From contig PLMA01000042.1 in assembly GCA_003141455.1 (NCBI GenBank), positions 43,854-107,853 on the forward strand: a stretch of DNA of 64,000 bases, in the 5' to 3' direction. How positions within the stretch are numbered: the first letter of the stretch is position 1; each line of letters begins with the position of its first letter. The stretch comes from Chloroflexota bacterium (lineage in GTDB: Bacteria > Chloroflexota > Limnocylindria > Limnocylindrales > CSP1-4). The notes below the pieces were generated by a model. It saw only the letters and a program-made list of their open reading frames with translations. It searched no databases and was not told the DNA's origin. The translations under genes were made by a program, and so were the position numbers. Of this stretch, positions 34,175 through 44,260 are shown one piece after another.

Positions 34175-35179
34175 CTAAGCCAACCGCTTAACTATCGCAT
34201 CTGCGTAGTCGCTCGTCCCGGCCGTCCCGCCAAGATCGTACGTGACCGTACGGCCCTCGACGAGGACCGACCGGATCGCATCTTCGACTCGCCCGGCCGC
34301 GGCCTGCTGGCCGATGTGCCGGAGGAGCAAAACGCCTGAGAGCATGAGCGCCGTTGGGTTGGCCTTGTTCTGGCCGGCGTACTTGGGCGCCGAACCGTGG
34401 ACCGCCTCGAAGACGGCCGCCTGCGGACCGATGTTGGCCCCGGGGGCCACGCCCAACCCGCCGACCAGACCGGCCGCCAGGTCGCTGATGATGTCGCCGT
34501 AGAGATTGGGCAGGACGAGCACGTCATACAGCTCGGGCTTCTGGACGAGCTGCATGCACATGTTGTCGACGATACGGTCCTCGAAGGCGATCTTGCCCTC
34601 GTACTGCGCGGCGATGGTCCGGCAGCTCTCCAGGAAGAGGCCATCGGAGAGCTTCATGATGTTGGCCTTGTGGACCGCCGTGACCTTGCGGCGGCCGTTG
34701 GCAACGGCGTATTCGAAGGCGAAGCGGGCGATCCGCTCGGAGGCCGCCCGGGTGATGATCTTGATGCTCTCGGCCGCGTCCGGGCCGACCATGTGCTCGA
34801 TGCCGGCGTAGAGATCCTCGGTGTTCTCGCGAACGATGACGAGATCCACGTTCTCGTAACGGGTCCGCAGGCCGGGGATCGACCGGACCGGCCGGAGGTT
34901 CGCGTAGAGGCCGAGCGTCTGGCGCAGAGCCACGTTGACGGAGCGGAATCCCTCGCCGACCGGCGTCGTGATGGGTCCCTTGATGGCGACCTTGTTGCGC
35001 AGGATCGAGTCGAGGACGTATTGGGGGAGAGGGGTCCCCTCCTTCGCCATGACCGCCTCTCCGGCTTCGACGACCTCCCAATCGAAGTCGACACCGGAGG
35101 CGTCCAGGACCCGCCTGGTTGCCTCGGCCAGCTCGGGGCCGATGCCGTCTCCCGGAATGAGCGTCACTGTCTTGGCCAT
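34175..35179 (-). CDS. icd: NAD-dependent isocitrate dehydrogenase family protein
   Basis: 334 aa, beta-decarboxylating dehydrogenase. [35 protein letters not shown] (substrate Ser/Asn/Arg), [25 protein letters not shown], and [23 protein letters not shown]. The SxN segment and the 334-aa length fit NAD-type isocitrate dehydrogenase better than isopropylmalate dehydrogenase; homoisocitrate dehydrogenase is less likely. Heads the icd-sdhCDAB run and is divergent from sucCD. There is no Shine-Dalgarno; see the -10 element at 35186. Confidence 0.9.
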   Translation of the reverse strand: MAKTVTLIPGDGIGPELAEATRRVLDASGVDFDWEVVEAGEAVMAKEGTPLPQYVLDSILRNKVAIKGPITTPVGEGFRSVNVALRQTLGLYANLRPVRSIPGLRTRYENVDLVIVRENTEDLYAGIEHMVGPDAAESIKIITRAASERIARFAFEYAVANGRRKVTAVHKANIMKLSDGLFLESCRTIAAQYEGKIAFEDRIVDNMCMQLVQKPELYDVLVLPNLYGDIISDLAAGLVGGLGVAPGANIGPQAAVFEAVHGSAPKYAGQNKANPTALMLSGVLLLRHIGQQAAAGRVEDAIRSVLVEGRTVTYDLGGTAGTSDYADAIVKRLA

Positions 35180-35185
35180 GGCGGA

Positions 35186-35191
35186 ATTCTA
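35186..35191 (-). promoter_or_regulatory. -10 element for a leaderless icd transcript
   Basis: TAGAAT on the minus strand, followed by 6 nt and then the icd ATG. Transcription would start at or next to the A of ATG. No Shine-Dalgarno is present. Confidence 0.6.
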
Positions 35192-35424
35192 GCCGCATGG
35201 TCGGGCGCACCGCAGGTGGCCGGGCGAAGCATCGGCGACGCGCCGTGGAGATTCCCGGCTGCAGGCGATTCGTCGCCGCCGTGGGCGCCGGCAAGTGTGA
35301 CTCGGTCCGCGATTGCACAGGCGCCGTCGGCGCTGCCCCCTGCTACGATCGAGTCCCTCGCGCCGGGGATCGCCGCCAACTCGGTTTCCGCCCCGGCGCC
35401 GTCTCAACATCGGGAGTGGCCGGC

Positions 35425-36603
35425 GTGAAGATCCAGGAAGCCGACGCAAAGTCGCTGCTGCTCGCCCAGGGATTGCCCGTTCCGCCCTGGGAGGTGGCCC
35501 GAACCGCCGAGGAGGTGAAGGCCGCGGCGCAGCGGTTCCTCGATGCAGGGGCCGGTCGCGTCGTAGTCAAGGCCCAGGTCCTCGTGGGCGGCCGCGGCAA
35601 GGCGGGCGGCGTCAAGCTCGCGTCCACTGCGCAGGAAGCCTCGGAAGTCGGCAGCCGCATCCTCGGCATGGACATCAAGGGCATCACCGTTCGGAAGGTC
35701 CTCGTCGGAGCGGCCGCCGAGATCGTCAAGGAGTTCTACCTCGGCGCGATCATCGATCGGGCCAGCCGCCGGATCGTGCTGATGGCCTCGGCCGAGGGCG
35801 GGGTGGAGATCGAGGAAGTGGCCCGGCAGAACCCCGGCGCCATTCACCGCGTCTCCGCCGATCCTCTGCTCGGCCTGCTTGCCTTCCAGGCTCGAAGCCT
35901 GGGCCTGGCCGTCGGCCTGCGCGATCCCCTGCTGAACCAGTTCGTGGTCATCGCCGAGGGGCTGTACGCGACCATGAAGGCCAACGACGCGGATCTTGTC
36001 GAGGTCAACCCGCTGGCGGTGGTGGCTGAGACGGCCGCGGACGGCACGCCACGGGAACGGTTGGTCTGCCTGGACGCCAAGATCACCCTGGACGACTCCG
36101 GACTCTCGCGCCATCGCGGGCTGGAGGCTCTGCGCGACCTGGACGAGGAAGACCCGACGGACGCGCAGGCCCGGAAGCTGGGTATCAACTTCATCCACCT
36201 GGACGGCTCGATCGGCTGCATGGTCAACGGGGCCGGCCTGGCCATGACCACGATGGACCTCGTCAAGCACTTCGGAGGCGAGCCGGCCAACTTCCTGGAC
36301 GTTGGCGGAGGCGCCCGCCACGAGACCGTACGCGGGGCGATGGAGCTGATCCTCGCCGATCCCAAGGTGAAGGCCATCCTGGTCAACATCTTCGGCGGCA
36401 TCACCCGCGGCGACGAGGTTGCCGCGGGGCTGATCGAGGCTCGAGCGCAGCAATCCCGCGCGGTGCCCATGGTCGTCCGGATCGTCGGCACGAACGCGGC
36501 CGAAGCGGCCCGACTGTTGCAGGAGGCTCGGTTCGAAACGGCGACCTCGCTCGACGAGGCGGCCGAGAAGGCGGTTGCGATGGCGAAGGGGGCGGCGCGA
36601 TGA
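35425..36603 (+). CDS. sucC: Succinyl-CoA synthetase beta subunit
   Basis: 392 aa. ATP-grasp domain ([21 protein letters not shown]), [42 protein letters not shown] and [16 protein letters not shown] (CoA-ligase domain). GTG 35425 with GGGAG 8 nt upstream is chosen because family similarity begins at [10 protein letters not shown]; 76 upstream codons are unlike the family. Makes ATP/GTP and succinate from succinyl-CoA with SucD. Confidence 0.96.
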   Translation: MKIQEADAKSLLLAQGLPVPPWEVARTAEEVKAAAQRFLDAGAGRVVVKAQVLVGGRGKAGGVKLASTAQEASEVGSRILGMDIKGITVRKVLVGAAAEIVKEFYLGAIIDRASRRIVLMASAEGGVEIEEVARQNPGAIHRVSADPLLGLLAFQARSLGLAVGLRDPLLNQFVVIAEGLYATMKANDADLVEVNPLAVVAETAADGTPRERLVCLDAKITLDDSGLSRHRGLEALRDLDEEDPTDAQARKLGINFIHLDGSIGCMVNGAGLAMTTMDLVKHFGGEPANFLDVGGGARHETVRGAMELILADPKVKAILVNIFGGITRGDEVAAGLIEARAQQSRAVPMVVRIVGTNAAEAARLLQEARFETATSLDEAAEKAVAMAKGAAR

Positions 36604-37484
36604 GCATCCTCGTCGGAGGCGACACACGCCTCGTGGTCCAGGGCATCACCGGCCGCGAGGGCGAGTTCCACACTCGCGCCTCGATGGCTTACGGGACCAA
36701 GGTCGTGGCCGGCACTCGGCCGGGCAAGGGCGGCCAAACGGCGATAGACGGCACGGTGCCGATCTTCGACACGGTCGCGCAGGCCGTGGAGGCAACCGGC
36801 GCCAACACGTCGGTCATCTACATCCCGGCCTCGGGCGCTCCGGACGCCATCCTCGAGTCCGTAGACGCCGGCATCGGAACGATCGTCTGCATCACCGAAG
36901 GGATCCCGGCGCTGGACATGATTCCGGTGGTCGAGGCCGTCCGGCGGGCCGGGGCCAGACTCATCGGACCCAACTGCCCCGGCGTCACGTCGCCCGGCCG
37001 GGCCAAAGTCGGCATCATCCCGGCATCGATCCATGTGCCCGGCCGCGTCGGCGTGGTCTCCCGGTCCGGGACGCTCACGTACGAGGCGGTCCAGGCGATG
37101 ACCGACGCCGGCATCGGGCAGTCCACGTGCGTGGGCATCGGCGGCGATCCGATCATCGGCACCACCTTCCTCGACGTGCTACGGCTCTTCCACGACGACC
37201 CCGAGACCGAGGCGATCGTCATGATCGGCGAGATCGGCGGCTCAGCCGAGGAAGAGGCCGCCGCCTACGCGATCGAGCACTTGCGCGGCGTCCCGATGGC
37301 GGCCTTCATCGCCGGCCGGACCGCGCCGCCCGGCCGTCGGATGGGCCACGCCGGGGCGATCATCTCCGGTGGTTCGGGAACCGCCGCCGAGAAGATCGCT
37401 GCGCTCGAGGCGGCCGGGGTTCGAGTGGCCGATTCGCCCACTCAGCTACCGAAGCTGCTCCTCGAGGCCGGCTTCCGCCCGTAG
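36600..37484 (+). CDS. sucD: Succinyl-CoA synthetase alpha subunit
   Basis: 294 aa; ATG overlaps the sucC stop (ATGA). CoA-binding Rossmann segment [38 protein letters not shown], and the phosphohistidine segment [14 protein letters not shown]. Forms the alpha-beta enzyme with SucC. Confidence 0.97.
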   Translation: MSILVGGDTRLVVQGITGREGEFHTRASMAYGTKVVAGTRPGKGGQTAIDGTVPIFDTVAQAVEATGANTSVIYIPASGAPDAILESVDAGIGTIVCITEGIPALDMIPVVEAVRRAGARLIGPNCPGVTSPGRAKVGIIPASIHVPGRVGVVSRSGTLTYEAVQAMTDAGIGQSTCVGIGGDPIIGTTFLDVLRLFHDDPETEAIVMIGEIGGSAEEEAAAYAIEHLRGVPMAAFIAGRTAPPGRRMGHAGAIISGGSGTAAEKIAALEAAGVRVADSPTQLPKLLLEAGFRP

Positions 37485-37516
37485 GCTTCGGCGGCTGACA
37501 GAGAAGGGAGGCGATC

Positions 37517-37990
37517 GTGGGGGTTCTGATGGATCTGATCGCCGGCGACGCACGCGAAATCCTGCTCGCGATAAGCGTCGACGACTGGGCCGGTCTGCGC
37601 GATCGCTCTCGCTTCGTGGCCTACATCTCTCTCGGAGGCGGGCTGGACCTGACCTGGCTCGACCTTCTAGCCCTGGCGGCACGCGAGACGATCGGCGGCG
37701 AGTCGCCCGGACCGTTCACCCTCGCCACGCACTCGCTGAAGAGCCGGCTCGGCGACGTAACCGAGAGGACCGTGGAGCGAGTCGACCCGCACTGGATCGA
37801 CGCGGTGGCGCGACTCCCCGAAAGCCGGGTCGACCGGATCGCCGCGCGCTGGATCGAGCTGCTCGACTGCGAAGGCTGCGCGATCGATGTGGAGGAGAAG
37901 CCGATGCTGCGCGAGCTGACCGGCGATCTGATCGACTTCTGTCGCCGCGCCGAAGGCGCCGAGGACGTTCTCTTCGCCTGGTCGCTCTAG
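37517..37990 (+). CDS. Hypothetical protein
   Basis: 157 aa from GTG 37517 with GAAGGGAGG upstream. Acidic and Leu-rich, no membrane segment or signal peptide (LTWLDLLALAARETIGG, VDPHWIDAVARLPESRVDRIAARWIELLDCEG). I recognise no family. It is 32 nt after sucD and ends 35 nt before the convergent epimerase gene, so it is probably the last gene of the sucCD unit. Confidence 0.7.
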   Translation: MGVLMDLIAGDAREILLAISVDDWAGLRDRSRFVAYISLGGGLDLTWLDLLALAARETIGGESPGPFTLATHSLKSRLGDVTERTVERVDPHWIDAVARLPESRVDRIAARWIELLDCEGCAIDVEEKPMLRELTGDLIDFCRRAEGAEDVLFAWSL

Positions 37991-38025
37991 TCCGATCGCG
38001 GCGACGGCAGCTGAGGCAGCCCCGA

Positions 38026-38490
38026 TCAGTAGCCTAGTTTCGTCCAGGCAGGGCCGCCCGGAGCTTCGATCAGCTCGACCAGGACGCCGTGGCAGCTCTT
38101 GGGGTGGACGAACGCGACGGGGCCTTCCCCGCCCTTTCGTGCCTCCGTGTCGATCAGCTGCAGACCATCGGCGGCGAGCTTGTCCAGCGCAGCCTGGATA
38201 TCCGGCACCTCGAAGCAAACGTGATGGAATCCCTCACCCTTCGCCTCGAGGAAGCGTGCTACCCCGGTCGTGTCGTCGTCCGGCTGGACCAACTCGATCT
38301 TGACCTCGCCAACGGGGAGGAAGCCGATCGTCACGCGGTCGAACGGGATCGGCGTAACCGCGTCGACCGTCAGCCCGAGCTCGTCACGATACAGGTCGAG
38401 CGCGGCATCCAGGCTTCGGACTATGACGGCCACGTGGTGGATCCTCCCGATCCCAAGGCCCTGGGGAAGTGCTGACTTGAGCTGATCCAT
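38026..38490 (-). CDS. mce: Methylmalonyl-CoA epimerase (VOC family)
   Basis: 154 aa. Paired beta-alpha-beta-beta-beta modules with metal ligands: IHHVAVIVRSLDAALDLYRDELGL (His), VKIELVQP (Glu), GFHHVCFEVPDI (His) and CHGVLVELIE (Glu). Converts (S)- to (R)-methylmalonyl-CoA in propionyl-CoA catabolism. ATG 38490 with AGGAG 6 nt upstream; upstream open codons are not homologous. Shares strand with the mutase gene, which lies about 340 nt upstream across a repeat array. Confidence 0.93.
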   Translation of the reverse strand: MDQLKSALPQGLGIGRIHHVAVIVRSLDAALDLYRDELGLTVDAVTPIPFDRVTIGFLPVGEVKIELVQPDDDTTGVARFLEAKGEGFHHVCFEVPDIQAALDKLAADGLQLIDTEARKGGEGPVAFVHPKSCHGVLVELIEAPGGPAWTKLGY

Positions 38491-38724
38491 TACTCTCCTG
38501 CGACTGGCGGGTTGCTGCCGGACCGGACAGGCGTTCGATGCGCTCACGCGGCTCGATCGCCCGTCGTGGCGCCATGGTACGAGAACCGGGATCGCGCGGC
38601 GAACACGGATGGGTCCGACCTCGAGGAGGCTGCGCCGCATCTAGCAGCTGCTAGCAGCTGCCAAGCATGCTTGGTGGGCCGGCCACTCGTAGCTGCCCGC
38701 AGCTGCCAACCTCGGCCAAGTCCC

Positions 38725-38836
38725 GGGGCCGTACAGCTGCCCGCAGCTATCCGTCGGGTCTGGCGTCGGGGCCGCGCAGCTGCCCGCAGATATCCGCCGG
38801 GTCTGGCGTCGGGGCCGCGCAGCTGCCCTCGTCTAG
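38725..38836. repeat. 43-bp direct repeats, two and a half copies
   Basis: Copies 38725-38767 and 38768-38810 match at all but a few bases; a third partial copy begins at 38811 and runs into the mutase stop codon. Each carries CAGCTGCCCGCAG. Related CAGCTGC/AGCAGCTGC words recur back to 38641. This fills most of the 342-nt gap between epimerase and mutase; no gene is seen there. Confidence 0.85.
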
Positions 38837-40536
38837 ACCGTGATCAGCTCGCGGTGCTCGCCCCAGACGCCTCTCAGCCGATCGCAGATCTCGCCCACGG
38901 TCGCATAGGCCTTCACCGCATCGATCATCGGGGGCAGCAGGTTCTCCTCGCCTCGGGCACACTCCTCGAGCCGGCGCATGGAGGCCTCCCAGGCAGCGGC
39001 GTCCCGCTGGGCCCTCACCTTCTGGACGCGTGCCACCTGGCGCCGCTCGCCCTCCGGATCGATCCCCTGCAGGGGCGGCGTCGAGGTCTTCTCGTCGCGG
39101 AACTTGTTGACGCCCACGACGACCTTCGAGCCGTTCTCGATGGCGCGCTGGACCTGATACGAAGACTCCTGGATCTGGCGCTGCTGATAGCCCGCCTCTA
39201 TCGCCGCCAGGGTTCCGCCCAGGGCCTCGATCTCGGCCAGGTAGTCGTTCGCGGCGGCTTCGAGTTGATTCGTCAGCGCCTCGACGAAGTAGCTGCCCGC
39301 CAGCGGATCCGGAGTCTCCGTGACCCCGGATTCGTAGGCCAGGATCTGCTGGGTTCGGAGAGCGAGGCGAGCCGCTTCCGCGGTCGGCAGCGCCAGGGCC
39401 TCGTCCCGGGAGTTTGTGTGGAGGCTCTGGGCCCCCCCCAGCACCGCGGCCAGGGCCTGAACCGTGGTTCGGACCACGTTGTTGTCGATCGACTGGGCAG
39501 TCAGTGATGAGCCGGCGGTCTGGACGTGGAAGCGGCAGGCCATGGAGCGCGCGTTGGCGGCTCCGAAGCGCTCCTTGACGATCCTGGCCCACATCCGACG
39601 GGCGGCCCGGAACTTCGCCACCTCCTCGAATAGCTCGCTCCAGGCAGCGAAGAAGAAGCTCAGGCGATCGGCGAATTCATCGATGTCCAAGCCGCGGCTA
39701 AGCGCAGCCTCGACATAGGCGATGCCGTCCGCGAGGGTGAATGCCAGCTCCTGCGCGGCCGTAGCCCCGGCCTCCCGCATGTGGTAGCCGCTGATGCTGA
39801 TGGTGTTCCAGCGGGGCAATTCCTTGGAGCAGAACTCGAAGATGTCCGTCACCAGGCGCATGGAGGGGCGCGGCGGGAAGATGTAGGTGCCGCGGGCGAT
39901 GTACTCCTTGAGAATGTCGTTCTGGATCGTACCGCTGACCTGGGGCCGCGCCACTCCCTGCTTCTCGGCCGCAGCCACGTACAGCGCGAGCAGGACGGCC
40001 GCGGAGGCGTTGATCGTCATCGACGTGCTCACGGTGGCCAGGGGCAGACCGTCGAGGAGAACCTCCATATCGGCCAGCGAGCTGATTGGGACGCCCACTC
40101 GCCCAACCTCACCCTCAGCCTGCGGCGCGTCCGAGTCGTAGCCCATTTGCGTTGGCAGGTCGAACGCCACCGACAGCCCGGTCTGGCCCTGCTCCAGGAG
40201 GTATCGGAATCGGCGGTTCGTATCCTCGGCCGTGGAGAAGCCGGCGTACTGGCGCATAGTCCACAGTCGGCCGCGGTACATGGTTGGCTGGACGCCGCGC
40301 GTGTACGGGTACTCACCCGGGCGGCCAAGATCGCGATCTTCGTCCAGGCCGGCCACATCGGCCGGTGTGTAGAGATCCTGGATCTCTATTCCGGACGTGG
40401 TAAGGAAACGCTCCTGGCGCTCGGGAGAGCGAGAGACGGCGCGAGCCCGCGTGGTGGTCCGCCAGCTCTCTCTGCCCGCGTCGGGCGCCGCCATATCCCC
40501 TCGACCGTCGTGAGTCCTCTCCCGGTCCTGAGCCAC
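38833..40536 (-). CDS. Methylmalonyl-CoA mutase, catalytic subunit without B12 domain
   Basis: 567 aa, TIM-barrel catalytic domain only; the roughly 130-residue cobalamin-binding domain (DxHxxG) is absent and must be a separate protein elsewhere. [106 protein letters not shown] and [29 protein letters not shown] are typical. The Tyr and Arg residues of the CoA-ester pocket favour methylmalonyl- over isobutyryl-CoA. GTG 40536 with GAGGAAG. Confidence 0.92.
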   Translation of the reverse strand: MAQDRERTHDGRGDMAAPDAGRESWRTTTRARAVSRSPERQERFLTTSGIEIQDLYTPADVAGLDEDRDLGRPGEYPYTRGVQPTMYRGRLWTMRQYAGFSTAEDTNRRFRYLLEQGQTGLSVAFDLPTQMGYDSDAPQAEGEVGRVGVPISSLADMEVLLDGLPLATVSTSMTINASAAVLLALYVAAAEKQGVARPQVSGTIQNDILKEYIARGTYIFPPRPSMRLVTDIFEFCSKELPRWNTISISGYHMREAGATAAQELAFTLADGIAYVEAALSRGLDIDEFADRLSFFFAAWSELFEEVAKFRAARRMWARIVKERFGAANARSMACRFHVQTAGSSLTAQSIDNNVVRTTVQALAAVLGGAQSLHTNSRDEALALPTAEAARLALRTQQILAYESGVTETPDPLAGSYFVEALTNQLEAAANDYLAEIEALGGTLAAIEAGYQQRQIQESSYQVQRAIENGSKVVVGVNKFRDEKTSTPPLQGIDPEGERRQVARVQKVRAQRDAAAWEASMRRLEECARGEENLLPPMIDAVKAYATVGEICDRLRGVWGEHRELITV

Positions 40537-40799
40537 GTGCCGCTTCCTCTAGCTGATCCGACTGCCGTCGCAAGAGCGTGCCCACGGATGATGGCACGGA
40601 CGCGCCCATTATTGCTAACTGCCACGCGCGGCAGACCCGGACCGGAATGAGAACGAACCGCCAGATACGCTCCCGGGCCGTGGCTTGTCTTTGTGCAAAG
40701 ACGCCGGGCCGAGGCCGGGCGCCTTGGGTCCCGACTCTCGGATCAAGCCAACGCAGGTATGCCTCGGACCCATCCGCGCGGTGCAGACAAGACACGTCT

Positions 40800-40842
40800 T
40801 TGTCCACAAGTTCGGTGAACAACTTCTCGATTCTGTGGATAA
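40800..40842. other. DnaA-box-like cluster upstream of parAB
   Basis: TTGTCCACA at 40800-40808 (one mismatch to TTATCCACA), GGTGAACAA at 40814-40822 (weak, reverse), and TGTGGATAA at 40834-40842 (exact reverse complement of TTATCCACA). They sit in the 460-nt gene-free stretch 40537-40996, which also has GTCTTT-GTGC-AAAGAC near 40690. No AT-rich unwinding element or dnaA gene is seen, so this is a candidate binding cluster, not a defined origin. Confidence 0.5.
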
Positions 40843-40996
40843 GCCAGAACCGCCGGACAGGTTAGGTGCGGTAGCATCTAGGAGAGTGCAATCGGGTTGA
40901 CACCTGCCACTTCCAAGGCCTGCTTCGCGGGGCGGCGCCGTACGAGCTGGCCGGTCGTCTGCGAGCGTACGTGATGCGGAGCGAGGTGGTGCCGCC

Positions 40997-41764
40997 GTGG
41001 CCAACGTCATCGCGATAGCGAACCAGAAGGGTGGCGTCGGCAAGACGACCACCGCCATCAACCTGGCTGGCGCCCTCGCGGAGCGGGGCTTGCGAGTGCT
41101 CTGCATCGACATGGACGCGCAGGCCAACCTCTCGGTCGGGCTCGGCATCAACCTGGGGACGGTCGAGCGATCGATGGCCAACGTATTGATGGAGCCGAAG
41201 GTCCGCCTCCAGGACATGATCTTGCCGACCAACACCGCCAATATCGACGTCGCGCCCGCGACGCTCGACCTCGCCTCCACCGAAGTCGATCTCATGAGCT
41301 CGATCGGCCGCGAGTACGCCCTGGCCGAGTCCATCGACGACTGGGCCCAGACCCACTACGACTACATCCTGATCGATTGTCCGCCGACGCTCGGTCTCCT
41401 GACGATCAACGGCCTGGTGGCCGCCAAGGGCGTGATCATCCCCGTTCAGACTCAGTACTACGCCCTCAAGGGCTTGACCGCGCTGGTGAAGGTGATCGCC
41501 ACGATTCGCTCCAAGCTCAACAGGGACCTGCGAGTCCTGGGGCTTCTGCCGACCTTCCACGACCCCCGCACCGTGCTCGGCCGGGAGATGCTCGAAGAGA
41601 TGCGCGAGCACGCCGAGAACCACATCTTCGACACCATCATCCGGAACGCCGTGAAGCTCGGAGAGGCCCCGCTCGCCGGCCGGCCGATCACCGAGTACGC
41701 CGGTGCTTCAGACGCCGCGAACAACTACCGCGAGCTCGCCAGGGAGGTAATCGCGCTTGGCTAA
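40997..41764 (+). CDS. parA: Chromosome partitioning ATPase ParA (Soj)
   Basis: 255 aa. Deviant Walker A AIANQKGGVGKTTTAINLA at the very N-terminus, DMDAQANLSVGLG (A'), DYILIDCPPTLGLL (Walker B), and the later VIIPVQTQYYALKG. Small chromosomal type without a DNA-binding extension. GTG start with GAGG upstream. ParB begins inside its last codons. Confidence 0.97.
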   Translation: MANVIAIANQKGGVGKTTTAINLAGALAERGLRVLCIDMDAQANLSVGLGINLGTVERSMANVLMEPKVRLQDMILPTNTANIDVAPATLDLASTEVDLMSSIGREYALAESIDDWAQTHYDYILIDCPPTLGLLTINGLVAAKGVIIPVQTQYYALKGLTALVKVIATIRSKLNRDLRVLGLLPTFHDPRTVLGREMLEEMREHAENHIFDTIIRNAVKLGEAPLAGRPITEYAGASDAANNYRELAREVIALG

Positions 41765-42788
41765 GCCAGACTTCCGCGCCGCGGCGACCGCTCGCCTCAA
41801 CGAGGAGAGGGGCCAGAGTCTTTCTCAAAACGTCCTCAGCCTGCTGAGCGCAGACAAGACGACGATCATCCGGCCGACTGCGGTCCGGAACATCCCCGTC
41901 GACAGGATCGACCCGAACCCCAACCAGCCCCGCATGGCCATAGACAAGGCCGGCCTGAACGACCTGACCGCGTCCGTTCGCGAGCATGGCGTCCTCCAGC
42001 CGATCCTTGTCAGGCCCGAGACTGGAAACCGCTATCAGCTCATCGCCGGAGAGCGCCGCCTGCGCGCCGCCCGCGCGGTGGGTCTCACGATGATTCCCGC
42101 GCTCATCGAGGAAATCGATGACGAGACGGCTCTCGAGATAGCCGTCATCGAGAACCTCCAGCGCGAGGACCTGTCGCCGCTGGATGAGGCGCTCATCTAC
42201 TCCAAGATGATCCACCAGCACGGCTACAGCATCCGCAAGCTGGCCCAGAGGCTCGGCAAGGACAAGGGTTATCTGGAGAACCGGCTCCGCCTGGCCGACG
42301 CACCGCAGGAGATCCGCGACCTGGTGTCTGTGCGCAAAGACACGCTGTCGCACGCCTACGAACTTCTCAAAGTCGAGGACCCCAAGAAGCGCAAGCACCT
42401 GGCCGGGATGGTCGCTCGGGGCGAGCTTTCGTTGATCAAGCTGCGCCAGAAGATCGACGGCGCGCCCCGGCCTGGCCGGGGATCCACATCGGCGACGGCC
42501 CCCAAACGAGCGCCCGCCGGGGCCTTGGGCGCGGACGCCATGGAGGCCGACGCGGAAGCGACCTGGCTGGCAGGCGGCTCCAAGAAGCCCCTGACTGACG
42601 ACTCGCTGATCGCCCTCAGAGGCCAATTCAACGACGCCATCGCGGACCTGGTAGAGCTGCTCCAATCGGACATCATGAAGACCATCGACTCCACGGACCG
42701 GCAGAACCTGGCGAAGTATTTGACGATCGTCAAGGTGCGCCTGGAGAACGCCATCGGCGTCGTCCGGCGGGGTAGACCGGAGCGATAG
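41757..42788 (+). CDS. parB: Chromosome partitioning protein ParB (Spo0J)
   Basis: 343 aa. CTPase/N-terminal motifs NPNQPRMAID, HGVLQPILVR and LIAGERRLRAARAVG; ENLQREDLSPLDEA; HTH region SIRKLAQRLGKDKGYLENRLRLA that reads parS; C-terminal dimer region near residues 280-340. TTG 41757 overlaps parA by 8 nt and has AGGGAGG 9 nt upstream. I could not find a parS-like 16-mer by eye in the window. Confidence 0.96.
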   Translation: MAKPDFRAAATARLNEERGQSLSQNVLSLLSADKTTIIRPTAVRNIPVDRIDPNPNQPRMAIDKAGLNDLTASVREHGVLQPILVRPETGNRYQLIAGERRLRAARAVGLTMIPALIEEIDDETALEIAVIENLQREDLSPLDEALIYSKMIHQHGYSIRKLAQRLGKDKGYLENRLRLADAPQEIRDLVSVRKDTLSHAYELLKVEDPKKRKHLAGMVARGELSLIKLRQKIDGAPRPGRGSTSATAPKRAPAGALGADAMEADAEATWLAGGSKKPLTDDSLIALRGQFNDAIADLVELLQSDIMKTIDSTDRQNLAKYLTIVKVRLENAIGVVRRGRPER

Positions 42789-42914
42789 ATCGGCTACGGA
42801 GCGCCTGTCCGGGCGACACTACTGCCGCCGACGGCGTGACCCGGTGACCCCCTCCGGGCACCCCGGGTTGAGGCCTCGTTCGCCGTGGGGCGACCCCTCG
42901 AGACTACGGAGGCG

Positions 42915-43793
42915 TCAGCGACCGAGCGCCCCGGCCGAGTTGAGGGCGGACAGCCAGGCGGCCCCCAGCACCACGAACCCGACGGCTTGAAGCTCCCAGC
43001 CGGCCTGGCGAGCGCGCTCGCGATTGGCAGACGCCAGGCCCACTCCGAGCCAGCCCAGGCAGGCGCCGGCCGAACCCACGGCTAGAGCCCAGGTACCGGC
43101 TCCGAGGGTCAGGGCAGTTGCCAGGGCGATCGTCTGGATTGAGAGCATCAAGGCCGCGTCGAGAGAGAGCGTGCGGCCCCGTCCAAGTGCCGTGGCTACG
43201 GACCGGACCTCCGAGCGGCGATCCTTCTCGAGGTCCGCCAGGGCGTTGGCGAGGGCCAGCGTCACGCCAACCAGGACAGCCAGGGCCGCAACGCCCCAGA
43301 GGGCTACCGGCCAGGAGCCGGTGACCCCCCACCATCCGTATACCGGCAGCAGGCCGACGCCGGCCGCGAACGGAGCCCAGGAGAGCGCCGTGCCCTTCAG
43401 TCGCAGGTCGTACAAGAGGCCGTCGGCCAGCCCGAGGACGCCGACGGCCAGGGCCGCGACGCCCACCGACGCGGCGGACAGCAACCCCGCCGCCCCGGCC
43501 GCCAGGAGCGCCACGCCGGCCTGTCGTGGGGTCAGCAGCCCGGCCGGGAGAGGCTTGTGTGGCTTGCCCAGAGCGTCGGCGGGAGCATCGGCCAGATCAT
43601 TGGCGATGCCGATGGCGAACTGCAGAAAGAGCATCCCGAGGCCGAGGCGAACGGCGGTGGAGAGCCCGGCGCCGGCGATGAGAGCGATCGCTATGGCCGC
43701 GGTGGCGTCTAGAGCGGACGGAAAGGGATGGGCGATCCGGACGAGCCCCATCGCGGACCGAGCCGCCGGCCGCCGCCGGCCCACCTGAACCAT
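42915..43793 (-). CDS. UbiA family prenyltransferase
   Basis: 292 aa, about eight or nine hydrophobic segments. First Asp-rich motif NDLADAPAD in FAIGIANDLADAPADALGKPHKPL binds the prenyl diphosphate via Mg; second is DLEKDRRSEVRS. Family members prenylate aromatic rings, quinone precursors, heme or glycerophosphates; the acceptor cannot be told. Convergent with parB; the 126 nt between holds no gene. The upstream 121-aa gene ends 4 nt before it. Confidence 0.85.
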   Translation of the reverse strand: MVQVGRRRPAARSAMGLVRIAHPFPSALDATAAIAIALIAGAGLSTAVRLGLGMLFLQFAIGIANDLADAPADALGKPHKPLPAGLLTPRQAGVALLAAGAAGLLSAASVGVAALAVGVLGLADGLLYDLRLKGTALSWAPFAAGVGLLPVYGWWGVTGSWPVALWGVAALAVLVGVTLALANALADLEKDRRSEVRSVATALGRGRTLSLDAALMLSIQTIALATALTLGAGTWALAVGSAGACLGWLGVGLASANRERARQAGWELQAVGFVVLGAAWLSALNSAGALGR

Positions 43794-43797
43794 GCGA

Positions 43798-44163
43798 CTA
43801 GACGTAGACGATCTCGTCGAAGCTCGCCACCAGGTAGGCGATCAGGCGCTCGCGCGCCTCGGGCACCTCGGCGCGCAATCCCGGAACCAGGAAGTGCAGT
43901 GCGATGGCCGGAACGATAAGGTGCCCCTGGGCGTCTTTGCCGACGACGTGTGGGGCTCCCCCCCCACGCGCGAAGACCCGGCGGAAGGCGCGCTCGTCCA
44001 GGTGCGCGGTCCTCTGCAGATCGGCGATGACCTTGACCACTCCCCGCCTCACGGCCACGTCTCGCATGAGTTCGGCAGCCCAGGCGTCGAGCTGCTCGTC
44101 GGTCTGCTCGCGCAGCCGTGCGCGGTACTCCGTCGGGTTTGGAGCCAGGCCCGTCGCGCCCAC
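43798..44163 (-). CDS. Hypothetical protein
   Basis: 121 aa; GTG 44163 preceded by AAGGAGGAG. Helical, soluble: PTEYRARLREQTDEQLDAWAAELMRDVAVRRGVVKVIADLQRTAHL, then a short hydrophobic stretch GHLIVPAIALHFLVPGL. No family recognised. Four bases separate it from the UbiA gene, so the two are cotranscribed. Confidence 0.7.
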   Translation of the reverse strand: MGATGLAPNPTEYRARLREQTDEQLDAWAAELMRDVAVRRGVVKVIADLQRTAHLDERAFRRVFARGGGAPHVVGKDAQGHLIVPAIALHFLVPGLRAEVPEARERLIAYLVASFDEIVYV

Positions 44164-44260
44164 TTCTCCTCCTTGTCTGTTCGTCGCAGTATCGCAGACT
44201 CCCGCCCCACGGCACCGCGCGCCGCCACCCGAAGCCCGCGGCGGGCACGGCCTGCCCCGG

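Noticed and set aside
40897..40902. TTGACA upstream of parA as a promoter
   Set aside because: The sequence 16-18 bp downstream is GC-rich with no -10 match.
40537..40996. parS site near parAB
   Set aside because: No sequence close to the TGTTTCACGTGAAACA consensus was found by eye here or beside parB.
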